This document shows positions 4,923 to 13,380 of a DNA stretch of 43,683 nt, piece after piece. A program made the position numbers and the translations under genes. The notes under the pieces were generated by a model. The model saw only the letters and a list, made by a program, of their open reading frames with translations, searched no databases and had not been told where the DNA came from. Where the stretch lies: positions 1-43,683 of the forward strand of contig JAYENB010000226.1 in the NCBI GenBank assembly GCA_034721855.1, given 5' to 3'. The first letter of the stretch is position 1. Every line of letters starts with the position of its first letter. This stretch comes from JAQIBY01 sp034721855. GTDB lineage: Bacteria > Bacteroidota > Bacteroidia > Bacteroidales > ML635J-15.

Positions 4923-7862
4923 CTACTCCTCATATCGCCCCCGCACAGCCAGCTTTTCCATCCTGTCAACTTCTACCGATGGATGGCCGAATTCTTCCAC
5001 CACCTTGCCCCACAGGCGGTAAACGCCATGGCCGCGGAAAGGGGAGCTTTTCAGTGAATCCGGGAAATGCACGCTGTCAAAATAATGGCCGTCGCGGTCA
5101 GTCCAGGTTGCAAAATGCATCAACTCGTTTTTTACTGTCTTGACGTATTTTACCGTGACGTACATGGCCTCAATGGTAATGCGCTTGCCGGTATAAGCGC
5201 GCAGGTTTCCGGCTCGTATGCCCGAATCGTGATTTTCCTCCAGCATGTCAAACCAACTCAGGCTTACCGGAAAGCCCAGCAGTTCCAGTTCATCCCAGGC
5301 ATCATCCAGCTTGCTGCTTTTCAGGGGCGGAAGCTCATACTGCCGTTTTTCCGTCTCAAAGAGGGTGTTGCCAACAGTCACAGGCCGTTTCTTGCCGGGT
5401 GTGTAGCCGTGCAATTCCCACAGAAGCGCCGCTTTTTTCTTGCCGGTAAAACGAAAAGCGCCCACGCGAATCAGCAGGTGCATCTGCTCTTGCCCGGCCG
5501 GTACGCGTTGCATGAAATCAAACAAATCCCGGTACTCGCCATGGGCTTCCCGCTCTTCCACTACCTGCTGCGAAAGTTTGCGCTCCAGCTTTTCCACATG
5601 CACAAAGCCAATGTAAATCTTCCCGCCAATCAGGCGTGTTTTCCGGCGGCTACGGTTGACACAGGGTGGTTGAAGGTTGCCTCCCAGCCGTCTAACCTCG
5701 TTGAAATACACCCAGGAGCGGTAAAATCCACCAAAGTTGTTGATTACCGCCACCATGAATTCCAGCGGGTAATAGGCTTTCAGGTATAGGCTCTGAAAGC
5801 TTTCCACCGCATAGGAGGCCGAGTGGGCTTTGGAAAAGGCGTATCCGGCAAACGACTGCACCTGACGCCACACTTCCTGCGTGATGTTCTCTGGATAGCC
5901 AAATTTCCGGCAGTTGCTGAAAAATTTTTTCACAATGTTGTCAAATTCTTTACGTGAACGTGATTTTCCGCTTATGGCCCGCCGCAAAATGTCGGCATCG
6001 GCCAGGTCAAGACCGGCAAAGTGGTGGCAGACTTTCAGCACATCTTCCTGATATACCATCACGCCGTAAGTCTCGGCAAGCTGCTCTTTCATCACCGGGT
6101 GCAGGTATTCAAAGCCCTGCGGGTTATGAAACCGCTTGATGTATTCTTTCATCATGCCCGAGCGTGATACCCCGGGACGGATGATGGAGCTGGCAGCCAC
6201 AAGGGTGGTGTAGTCGCTGCAGCGCAGCTTGGACAGCAGTCCACGCATGGCCGGACTTTCAATGTAAAAACAGCCGATGGTTTCGCCCTGGTACAGGCGT
6301 TTCTGCACCAGCTTGTCCTGCTTAAATCGCTTGATATCGTGCACGTCAATTTTGTGGCCACGGGTTTCCTCCACAATTTCTGCGGCTTCTTTCACATGCC
6401 CGATGCCCCGCTGACTAAGGATGTCCAGCTTTTCGTAGCCCAGCTTTTCGGCCACGTACATGTCCCACTGCGTGGTGGGGAACCCTTTGGGAGGCATATC
6501 CAGCGCGGTGTAGTAGGTGAGGGGCTCTTCGCTAATGAGTATGCCTCCGGCATGTATGCTGCGCAGGTTGGGGAAATCCGCGAGACGTGCCGCCATATTC
6601 ACAATGCCGCGGTGCAGGCTGTCCTTGTTCTGGTACTTGCGCGGATTGTCGGCGAGGGCATCGATTTCTGCTTTGGGCAGTCCCTGCACTTTGGCCAGCT
6701 CACGTAGCACCGAGCGGCTTTTGAAGGTGTTGATGGTGCCGAGCAGGGCTGTGTGTCGCGCGCCGTAACGCTTGAAAATGTAATCGGTCACCTCGTCCCG
6801 CTCTTTCCAGGAATAGTCAATGTCAAAATCCGGCGGGGTGCTGCGGCGGGGGTTCAGAAATCGCTCGAAATACAAATCCAGCTCTATGGGGTCAACATCG
6901 GTGATTTTCAGGCAATAAGCCACCAGGCTGTTGGCGCCGCTGCCACGCCCCACGTGGTAAAATCCCCGCGACATGGAGTAGCGCACAATGTCCCAGGTAA
7001 TCAGAAAATAAGAGGCAAAACCCATTTTGTCAATGATGTCCAGCTCGTGTTCTAAGCGCTTGCGGATGGCGGGGCCGGCTTTGGGGTAGCGGTACGAAAG
7101 CCCGTCATAAGCCAGCTTGTGCAGCAGGTTGCGGTCGTCGCGGCGACTAACCGAAAACACAGCCTTGTTTTTGATGTTGTTCAAATCGTAATTTAGATGA
7201 CACTGCCCCAGCACATCCAGGGTGTTGCGCACAATGAAATCGTAGCCGCTATAGACTTCCCGCAGTTTTTTAGGATGCACCGGATGGTCTTCTTTCCTGC
7301 CGCACATTTCCGGCTTGAGCTGCGAATACAGGATGTTGTGATTCACCGCCCGTAGATGGCAATGCATGGCGTATTCGGATTTGTTGGTAAAACTCACCGC
7401 GTGCAGCATCATTAGTTTGTGCTTTTGTTCCAGCAGGGGCGAATTAATCAGGCGACGCACCTCCCGCGGCCGTATGCCAATCAGTTCGTGCGGTTTCAGC
7501 GGCCGGTCCGGCACATTATTGCTTGGATACACCACAAAAGCATGTGAAAATTCCGGCGCTTCCCCGATGGCGGTTTTGGTTTGCAGGTGTTCGGTCAGAA
7601 ATTCGTTCAGTTCCCTCATGCCTTCCCGGTTGCGCGCGATGCCCAGGTATTCCTGCTTGTCTCCGTTGCGAAAATCAATCCCGCCAATGGCTTTCATGCC
7701 CTCATCCCGGCAGATGCGCACAAAATCCGGCATCCCCGTGCTGTTGTTGATGTCGGTGAGCACCAGTTGGTCAACGTCATGCGCTTTTGCTGCCCTGACA
7801 AGCTGTTCGGGGCTCATCGTGCCGTAGCGGAGGCTGTAATATGTGTGGGTGTTGAGGTACAT
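4923..7862 (-). CDS. dnaE: Short DNA polymerase III alpha subunit (accessory, translesion type)
   Basis: This 979-aa C-family polymerase starts with a PHP domain (LNTHTYYSLRYG) and has the palm motifs VGRGSGANSLVAYC (about residue 309) and PDFDIDYSW (about 341-348). The finger and tandem helix-hairpin-helix region follows (FAGYAFSKAHSASYAVESFQ, IYIGFVHVEKLE), and it ends with an OB-like domain. Replicative alpha subunits of this phylum are longer. The PHP metal site looks degraded: the first His is Asn (LNTH) and the TDH motif is TDI, so proofreading or phosphatase activity is doubtful. It lies 209 bp downstream of dinB on the same strand. A short DnaE paired with a Y-family polymerase is the pattern of damage-induced mutagenesis cassettes, so I infer lesion bypass, not genome replication. 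GC content is visibly higher than in neighbours. A fragment of its 3' end is duplicated at 2129-2249. Confidence 0.85.
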   Translation of the reverse strand: MYLNTHTYYSLRYGTMSPEQLVRAAKAHDVDQLVLTDINNSTGMPDFVRICRDEGMKAIGGIDFRNGDKQEYLGIARNREGMRELNEFLTEHLQTKTAIGEAPEFSHAFVVYPSNNVPDRPLKPHELIGIRPREVRRLINSPLLEQKHKLMMLHAVSFTNKSEYAMHCHLRAVNHNILYSQLKPEMCGRKEDHPVHPKKLREVYSGYDFIVRNTLDVLGQCHLNYDLNNIKNKAVFSVSRRDDRNLLHKLAYDGLSYRYPKAGPAIRKRLEHELDIIDKMGFASYFLITWDIVRYSMSRGFYHVGRGSGANSLVAYCLKITDVDPIELDLYFERFLNPRRSTPPDFDIDYSWKERDEVTDYIFKRYGARHTALLGTINTFKSRSVLRELAKVQGLPKAEIDALADNPRKYQNKDSLHRGIVNMAARLADFPNLRSIHAGGILISEEPLTYYTALDMPPKGFPTTQWDMYVAEKLGYEKLDILSQRGIGHVKEAAEIVEETRGHKIDVHDIKRFKQDKLVQKRLYQGETIGCFYIESPAMRGLLSKLRCSDYTTLVAASSIIRPGVSRSGMMKEYIKRFHNPQGFEYLHPVMKEQLAETYGVMVYQEDVLKVCHHFAGLDLADADILRRAISGKSRSRKEFDNIVKKFFSNCRKFGYPENITQEVWRQVQSFAGYAFSKAHSASYAVESFQSLYLKAYYPLEFMVAVINNFGGFYRSWVYFNEVRRLGGNLQPPCVNRSRRKTRLIGGKIYIGFVHVEKLERKLSQQVVEEREAHGEYRDLFDFMQRVPAGQEQMHLLIRVGAFRFTGKKKAALLWELHGYTPGKKRPVTVGNTLFETEKRQYELPPLKSSKLDDAWDELELLGFPVSLSWFDMLEENHDSGIRAGNLRAYTGKRITIEAMYVTVKYVKTVKNELMHFATWTDRDGHYFDSVHFPDSLKSSPFRGHGVYRLWGKVVEEFGHPSVEVDRMEKLAVRGRYEE

Positions 7863-7918
7863 TGGGTGTTCCGGGTTTCGGGTTCCGTGTTTTGTGTTTT
7901 ATTTTTTGGGCAGCTTAA

Positions 7919-8047
7919 CCGTCTTCGGCTGCTAGTGCCGGGCGTCTCTGGCTGTTCGTGCAGGCAGGACAAAGGAGCTTCCTCCGGTCGCTCTTTGCTC
8001 TGCGCACTCACAAGCCATTTCCGTCCGGCAGCTAATCCGCCTCCGCC
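7919..8047 (+). repeat. GC-rich dispersed repeat, copy A
   Basis: This copy lies between dinB and dnaE. It shares the core GGAGCTTCCTCCGGTCGCTC and the trailing CCGCCTCCGCC with copies at 17651-17780 (plus), and with 43161-43294 and 9451-9602 read on the minus strand. The bases 7863-7918 before it are low-complexity CGGGTTTCGGGTTCCGTG-type sequence. Confidence 0.6.
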
Positions 8048-8071
8048 GGGCTGCGGGAATATCATCTCTAC

Positions 8072-9214
8072 TTAATGAAAACCTATGGCCCTACGTATCG
8101 CCTTCTTTCCAAAGCGTTTGCGGATGTCGTCCATGGCCATGTACAGTTTTGCCATTTCGGGTTTTGCTTCAAACAGACGAAGTTGTTGTACCCCGTGAAC
8201 CAGTCCGCTGAACTTAATGCCCACCAGCCGGAGCCGCATGCGGCGGGTGTAGAGTTTGTCAAACAATTCGTGAGCAACAGCCATTAACTCGTGGTCAAAC
8301 GAGGTGTAGGCAATGCGTCGCTGCATGCTGTGTGTGTCGAAATTGGCATAGCGTATTTTTACCGTCACGGTGGAAGTCAGCCAGTGGTCTTTGCGGATTT
8401 TAAAGGCCAGCTTTTCCACCATGCTACTCAGTAAATCGTGGATGGCAGCAATGTCCATGCTGTCGGCGTCAAAGGTGTGCTCTGTGCCGATGGTTTTTCG
8501 CTCGGAATACTGCTGCACCGGGGTGTTGTCAATGCCGTTGGCACGTTCCCACAGCAGCTTGCCGCTTTTGCCCATCAGGTTGATCAGCATCTCGGGCGGA
8601 ATGTTGCTCAGCGTGCGGATGTCGGCAATGCCCATGGCGCGCAGAGTCTGAAATGTTTTTGTCCCCAGCATGGGAATTTTCTGTATGGGCAGCGGATTCA
8701 GAAAGGGCCGCACTTTGGGGGATTCCACCATCAGTTGACCGTTGGGTTTGGCTTCGTTGGTGGCCATTTTGGATACGGTTTTGTTCACCGACAGCCCAAA
8801 ACTGATAGGCAATCCGCTTTCCCGGGTGATTTTCTGCCGCAGCTTGCTGGTCCATTTCAAGCTGCCAAAGAATTTGTCCATGCCTGTGATGTCCAGATAA
8901 TGTTCGTCTATGCTAGCCTTTTCGTAGGCAGGGGCTTCGCTGGCAATGATGTCTGTCACTAAGCGGGAGTACTTGGTGTAGCTGTCCATATCGCCTTTGA
9001 TGAATGCTGCATCCGGGCAAAGTTGATGCGCCATTTTTGCTGGCATGGCCGAGTGCACACCAAATTTGCGGGCTTCGTAGCTGCACGAAGACACCACGCC
9101 GCGGTCTGAAGTGCCGCCAATGATGACGGGCATGTTGTTTAATCGGCTGTTTTTGAGCCGTTCCACCGACACAAAAAACGAATCCAGATCCATATGTACC
9201 ACATTTCTTTCCAT
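8072..9214 (-). CDS. dinB: DNA polymerase IV (Y-family translesion polymerase)
   Basis: This 380-aa protein has the full Y-family layout. The catalytic acid motif is MDLDSFFVSVE (Asp9), and SIDEHYLDIT (residues 101-110, Asp103/Glu104) supplies the other metal ligands. The little-finger domain follows, and a beta-clamp binding motif QLRLF lies near residue 344. The usual SIDEAYLD reads SIDEHYLD, a small oddity next to the active site. DinB copies DNA past bulky or alkylated bases with low fidelity, and recruitment depends on the clamp. A TATTTTTG promoter box lies 17 nt upstream of the ATG. The gene is followed on the same strand by the short dnaE, with a repeat in between. I see no clear LexA box. 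Base composition matches dnaE and differs from the window average, so the two probably travel together. Confidence 0.9.
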   Translation of the reverse strand: MERNVVHMDLDSFFVSVERLKNSRLNNMPVIIGGTSDRGVVSSCSYEARKFGVHSAMPAKMAHQLCPDAAFIKGDMDSYTKYSRLVTDIIASEAPAYEKASIDEHYLDITGMDKFFGSLKWTSKLRQKITRESGLPISFGLSVNKTVSKMATNEAKPNGQLMVESPKVRPFLNPLPIQKIPMLGTKTFQTLRAMGIADIRTLSNIPPEMLINLMGKSGKLLWERANGIDNTPVQQYSERKTIGTEHTFDADSMDIAAIHDLLSSMVEKLAFKIRKDHWLTSTVTVKIRYANFDTHSMQRRIAYTSFDHELMAVAHELFDKLYTRRMRLRLVGIKFSGLVHGVQQLRLFEAKPEMAKLYMAMDDIRKRFGKKAIRRAIGFH

Positions 9215-9231
9215 AATGATTAAAATATAAT

Positions 9232-9239
9232 CAAAAATA
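9232..9239 (-). promoter_or_regulatory. -7 box (TATTTTTG) of dinB
   Basis: TATTTTTG on the minus strand lies 17 nt upstream of the dinB ATG and fits TAnnTTTG. It probably drives dinB and, by read-through, dnaE. Confidence 0.45.
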
Positions 9240-9301
9240 CGGCAGTAAATTAATCAAAAAAACAATACGATGAAAAAAAAATCTGCTTTTTTTACGTTTC
9301 C

Positions 9302-9434
9302 CTGTCTGCGACAGATTTTGGAACGCTGATGACGCGGATTTGACGGATTTACACGGATTTGCTGTCTGCGACAGATTTTGGAACGCTGATGACGCAGATT
9401 TGACGGATTGACACGGATGGGCTGTCTGCGACAG
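9302..9434. repeat. 60-bp tandem repeat, 2.2 copies, with hairpin CTGTCTGCGACAG
   Basis: Units at 9302-9361 and 9362-9421 differ at only a few bases, and a third starts at 9422 and stops after the hairpin. Each unit holds the small palindrome CTGTC-TGC-GACAG, then GACGCGGATTTGACGGATT and ACACGGAT words. These ACACGGAT words also occur at 28931-29077. Confidence 0.85.
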
Positions 9435-9450
9435 CTGGGGGTTTGATGGG

Positions 9451-9602
9451 AGGATATACGCAAAAGGGCGTAGCCGGATATCCTGCTATGCGGGGCTGTT
9501 TGGTTTTTGTGCCGGCAGCAGAGTGATTGGAATGAACTCCTGTCTGCCGGGAGTACAAAACCAACAGCGCCGCATGGCAGATAGAAGGCGGAGACCGACC
9601 CC
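9451..9602 (-). repeat. GC-rich dispersed repeat, diverged copy D
   Basis: Read on the minus strand, this stretch has GGGTCGGTCTCCGCCTTCTA, then GCAGACAGGAGTTCATTCC and CACTCTGCTGCC. It aligns in order with the copy at 43161-43294 (GGGTCGGTCTGCGGCTATTA, GGACAGGAGCTTCCGCTGG, CGCTCTGCC). Confidence 0.5.
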
Positions 9603-9618
9603 GCTGGTTTTTATCCTC

Positions 9619-9786
9619 AAACACCTGTCAGGTCTTCCATTATGTCAGGTATTACGGCATGCTAATGTTGTAACATCCCCATAATTGGTGACCTGACAGG
9701 TGTTTGCATGTTAGGTCTTCGATTATTACAATTGTGAAAGCATGTTGATGTTGTAGGAGGTACATAATGGATGATCTGACAGGTAG
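9619..9786. repeat. Inverted repeat ACACCTGTCAGGT followed by a diverged tandem copy
   Basis: A perfect 15-bp inverted repeat (AAACACCTGTCAGGT at 9619-9633, complement at 9691-9705) encloses about 57 bp. The unit starting AGGTCTTC is then repeated in diverged form at 9713-9786, ending in GATCTGACAGGTAG. With the 60-bp tandem and copy D this accounts for most of the gene-free stretch 9215-9906. Confidence 0.75.
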
Positions 9787-9906
9787 TTATTGAGAATAAA
9801 ACCCAGCGGGGATTTGCCCATATCATAAAAAACATTAAATTTGTTGATCCTAATTTGTTCATCATCAGTGATGAAGGGTTTATTGTACTAACTAAAAGCT
9901 AAACAA

Positions 9907-10275
9907 ATGAAAAAAATCAATGTATCTGAATTGCCACGGCGGGAAAAAAATGCCCACAACATGATACGGATTCCCGCATGGATATACGGTGGCATATTTG
10001 TTGTTTACGGCGGTATATACACACTGGTATATTTTGTGATGTTACTGATTTCAAGGCTTGTGCCCCCGTCTAAATTTGAAGATTTTTCGTTTGAACTGTT
10101 TAATAAACAGGCCAGGTTGATGGAGTTTGCTCCCTTTTTGTTGGTTCTGGGTGTTGTGTTTTTGTTGATGGGATTTCTGTATCAAAGATACTTTAGCAAT
10201 TATTTATCAGGGAGGATATACAGAACAACTGACTTAGACGGATTTAAGATGATACCAATTTATAGAATAATGTAA
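9907..10275 (+). CDS. Small membrane protein of unknown function, 3' end replaced by an insertion sequence
   Basis: This open frame encodes 122 aa. Two hydrophobic segments (about residues 24-48, IPAWIYGGIFVVYGGIYTLV onward, and 73-92, FAPFLLVLGVVFLLMGFLYQ) indicate an inner-membrane protein with a short polar N-terminus. I recognise no family. The insertion sequence begins at 10221, so the last 17 or so residues (from about RTTDLDGF) are encoded by element DNA, not by the original gene. The true C-terminus is lost: no continuation appears beyond the other end of the element at 12572. Upstream lie only repeats. It may still be made as a two-helix protein, but it is best viewed as truncated. 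Confidence 0.5.
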   Translation: MKKINVSELPRREKNAHNMIRIPAWIYGGIFVVYGGIYTLVYFVMLLISRLVPPSKFEDFSFELFNKQARLMEFAPFLLVLGVVFLLMGFLYQRYFSNYLSGRIYRTTDLDGFKMIPIYRIM

Positions 10276-12572
10276 GATTTGTGTCTGGAAATTGTAATTG
10301 GGTTTCATTCATTGACTGACATAATTTTTCTAAATTTTTATCATCTTTCCGGTAAGCTAAACGATGTATTTCTACCACAAGTCTTTTGTTTTCTTGATCA
10401 ACTTTTATATTGGTATCTGTTTTATATATTTGTTTTAACAATAATCTTGATTCATCTTCATGAGACATGTATTGTTTTATAATATTTGACAGTGCTGTTT
10501 CAGCCCTGTAAGCTATTATTTTAATAGTGTCTAAAAAGTGCTTCCTTTTATTTATAACATTGTCAAATTTTTCAACTTCAGGAAGTTCCGAGTACGCTAT
10601 TTTCCGTGGAATTACTTTCTTTTTCGCTTTTATTTGTTCTATTTCTCTTTCTCTTTGTTCGATTTCTGTTTTTAAAGCTTCCTTTTTTAAGAGGTATTTT
10701 TCCATTTTCTTCTTTTCTATCTATTGGCGTATTTGCCAATACTAAAGATGAAAATTTTGCTTTAACCGTATTTAATTTTGAAGTGAGTTTTTTTTCGTAG
10801 GTTTTCTAATGCTCTATATTGAGGATTGACAAGAACAGAAGTATCACTAATTTTTTCTTTTATATAGCTCACAAGTGTATCTATACCAAATTCTTGCATC
10901 ATATATTTAAAAAAGTTTTCCTGCGACCACCGGGCAAACATATACAAACCAATCATGATTATTGATAGGGTGAAATTGGTGGTTATAATTGAAGTTTGAT
11001 GCCCACTTTTGGACTTCTTTCGTATTTCCCTTGCCCATATTTTTTTCTCACTGCCTTTGTTTTATAACAAAATTCCTCTTTCTGCCAGTTCAATTGTTTT
11101 TTCATTTCCAAAGGGTAACTTTCCCATATATTCTGCAAATTCTGCATCGTCCCATTTATTTGTCACATGTTTTTTATATGTGGCTATTGAAACGCGTTCT
11201 TTCCATAGGTCATAGAAAAAGTCAGGACTGTATCCTTCCCTGTAAAATACAAGCATGTACCGGCTCCTGAATTTGTCTTTTGCCAATTCTTCCTGGCTTG
11301 GCTGGTTGGGCACATCCCTGTCAAACCTGTCCAACAAGTCTTCTTTGATTGATGCTATCAAACCTGAACTAATCGTTTTATTGACAACAAAAAATGGTTG
11401 TCCTATTGCATCATTTACCCAATAATCTGTTGTGCCACTCAGGCATAGGCGCATCCTGCTGACAAACCGTTTGGGCGGGGCTGTCTGTTCCCCATAATAT
11501 AATTTAATATGTCCGTCAATATATAAAACGGCACTTAGTTCAGGGGTGTCTGCCATCCAGTCCCTGCTTAATTTTAATCGCCATCTATCAATATCCGTAT
11601 TTTTAGAAAACTCAGCTATACGTGTCCTTAATGTTTTTACTTCGGGGATCCTGTCTAACCCGATTATTTTGCCAAGTTCACCTGCCGGCAAACTGCCTGC
11701 CCCTGATAATGTTTTTATCCGTAATAATGACAATATAGCCAAAGATAGAAAAATACTGCTTGTTGGATAATATTTGCTTTCAAGTGTAAATTCATTTTCA
11801 TACCTCAATAAACCCTGGATTATTAATGCCGGGATAGCAATCAAAAAACCTGCATGTTGCAAGTCTGTTTGGTTATTGAACGTTATTGGACAACTTGTAC
11901 CGGTTTTTATTGACAATACCCTTTCTATTGTATTGCAACAGGCTTTGCCCATTGCCTGGTCATTGTCAATAATGCTTCTTTCGCTTTTTGTCAAGCCTAA
12001 TGTTTGATTGTGCTCTTTTTTAGGGATTAATATCCGGCCATCTTTTATAGCCCGTTTGACCGTATCAACCTTTAAGCCCAGTAAGTCGCATACCTGATCT
12101 ACGTTGTTATTTAGTTCTAAATAATAATGTATTTTTGAAATGACTTCGGGGGTCAGTACTCGAGGTTTGTGTTCCTTCTTGAATAAAAAAAAGCCTCTGC
12201 GCCTTTTTCACGATATTTTTTAACCCAGCGCTTCACACTTATTGGACTAACATTAAATGCTCTGACTATCTCCATTTGGGATACATTGCCATTAACCACT
12301 AATTGACTTGTAAACAATCGAAAACTTGCATAATCGTTTTCGGGATGTTGAAAAACAGGCATAGCCCCATTGAAGTAATAAACGATCCCTGCTTTCTTTT
12401 GAACTCCAACATAATTATTGATTAATTCTATATCTTCTGGAAAAAATGGAAGTAGCGTTTGTGGCATATTGGTATCATTTTAGAATCCGTGTACAAAAAT
12501 AGTAAAATTTATCAACTTCCTATTTGTCACGCCATTATAGAAAATACTGCTTTTCTTAGGTCAGTTGTTCTG
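10221..12572 (-). mobile_element. Decayed insertion sequence with recognisable terminal inverted repeats
   Basis: The ends are CAGAACAACTGACTTA at 10221-10236 and its near-complement TAGGTCAGTTGTTCTG at 12557-12572 (15 of 16 match). They enclose 2.35 kb with a single transposase gene on the minus strand. No target-site duplication is visible at the two edges, so one end may have been rearranged. The element sits 10 bp beyond the stop of the HD-domain gene and cuts off the 3' end of a membrane-protein gene on the other side. Confidence 0.75.
10244..12467 (-). pseudogene. Transposase pseudogene with N-terminal HTH and DDE-type core, about 740 codons
   Basis: The start (ATG at 12467) encodes a helix-turn-helix (NGNVSQMEIVRAFNVSPISV). 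The frame breaks at an eight-T run (12185-12192, coding strand) and with one more T continues as LFKKEHKPRVLTPEVISKIH. A second HTH-like segment and a DDE-type core follow (AVLYIDGHIKLYYGEQTAPP). A TAA at 11062-11064 interrupts LAERGILL-NKGSEKKIWARE. After it come MFARWSQENFFKYMM and a break at an A8 run (10788-10795). The last shift, at 10697-10701, leads into a coiled-coil end, KTEIEQREREIEQIKAKKK, then DTIKIIAYRAETALSNI. This matches the large transposases with a C-terminal coiled coil that I know from Bacteroidota; I cannot give the IS family. With at least four lesions it is inactive. Confidence 0.75.
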
Positions 12573-12582
12573 ACCTTGAAAT

Positions 12583-13377
12583 TCATGAATGACTTTCCCT
12601 TGTCAGATAATCCAGGGCTTTTGTTTTGATGTCTTTCTGAATATCCTGAACGGAAATGCTTTTGATGATGCTTTCAAGATGACCGGAATGTAAAATGTAG
12701 TGACGGGTGTATGTGAAATTCAAATCGTAAATCCAGGCTATTTGCAGAATTTTAAAATCGTTGAGATAGTGCATGTCGGATTTATAGACAATGGATTCAC
12801 TATAAAACGCATCCAGTACTTTTTTGCTGATGTTATCTTCATTTTTTAGACCCAATTCAAGGCTGACATTGCGTTTGCCTTTGAGCATGTCATGGTAATA
12901 GTCATCCACGATACGGAAAATATCCATTTTATCAGCGTCACGAATCATTTTGGCAAATATCATGGTTTGTTCGTCTAAATTTTCTTCAATTTTGGGTAAC
13001 CCGTGATTGTGGATGCTGGCAATGATGATTTGTTGTTCACCGGGGGTAAAGTTTTCCAGTTTGTCAATGTCTTTCAGCACTTCAATGCCCAAATCGCCAT
13101 GATATACCGAATCTTTATCTGAAAATGTGTTGTAATCACGGTATTGCCTGAACCTGCCAACATCATGGTACAACCCGATAATCCCTGCCAGGGTTGTTTG
13201 ATACTGCGACAGGTTCATGTCTTCAGCGAGGTTGATGATGTGTTTACATACCAGCAAACTGTGTTTATGTTTCAGTTGAATGTTTTGATTGTAAAAATCA
13301 TCATCAGGGCGGAAAAACTCTTCAACGTAATGATTCAACCATTTTATTTCACTATCAATGCTTATCTGTTCATTCAT
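12583..13377 (-). CDS. HD-domain phosphohydrolase
   Basis: This 264-aa protein carries the HD superfamily metal ligands: His in HKHSLLVCKHI, the HD pair in GLYHDVGRFRQY, His in ASIHNHGLP, and the distal Asp in RDADKMDIFR. Family members hydrolyse phosphate esters of nucleotides or of (p)ppGpp-like and cyclic nucleotide signals. The exact substrate cannot be told from sequence; the compact single-domain form without a sensor suggests a housekeeping nucleotidase. It follows the aminotransferase gene by 3 nt on the same strand, so they form an operon. The insertion sequence starts 10 bp after its stop codon but leaves the gene complete. Confidence 0.8.
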   Translation of the reverse strand: MNEQISIDSEIKWLNHYVEEFFRPDDDFYNQNIQLKHKHSLLVCKHIINLAEDMNLSQYQTTLAGIIGLYHDVGRFRQYRDYNTFSDKDSVYHGDLGIEVLKDIDKLENFTPGEQQIIIASIHNHGLPKIEENLDEQTMIFAKMIRDADKMDIFRIVDDYYHDMLKGKRNVSLELGLKNEDNISKKVLDAFYSESIVYKSDMHYLNDFKILQIAWIYDLNFTYTRHYILHSGHLESIIKSISVQDIQKDIKTKALDYLTRESHS

Positions 13378-13380
13378 TTC

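Noticed and set aside
5067..5789. Long open frames on the plus strand across dnaE and dinB (also 6339-6707, 7581-8075, 8438-8962)
   Set aside because: They are antisense to two clearly conserved polymerase genes in GC-rich DNA, where stop codons are rare, and show no protein family features.
9302..9434. Tandem repeats as a possible CRISPR array
   Set aside because: The whole 60-bp unit repeats with no unique spacers, there are only 2.2 units, and no cas gene is in the window.
12185..12192. T8 run as a programmed frameshift joining the transposase HTH and core
   Set aside because: Slippage here would restore the frame, but an in-frame TAA and two further shifts downstream show that the gene is dead in any case.
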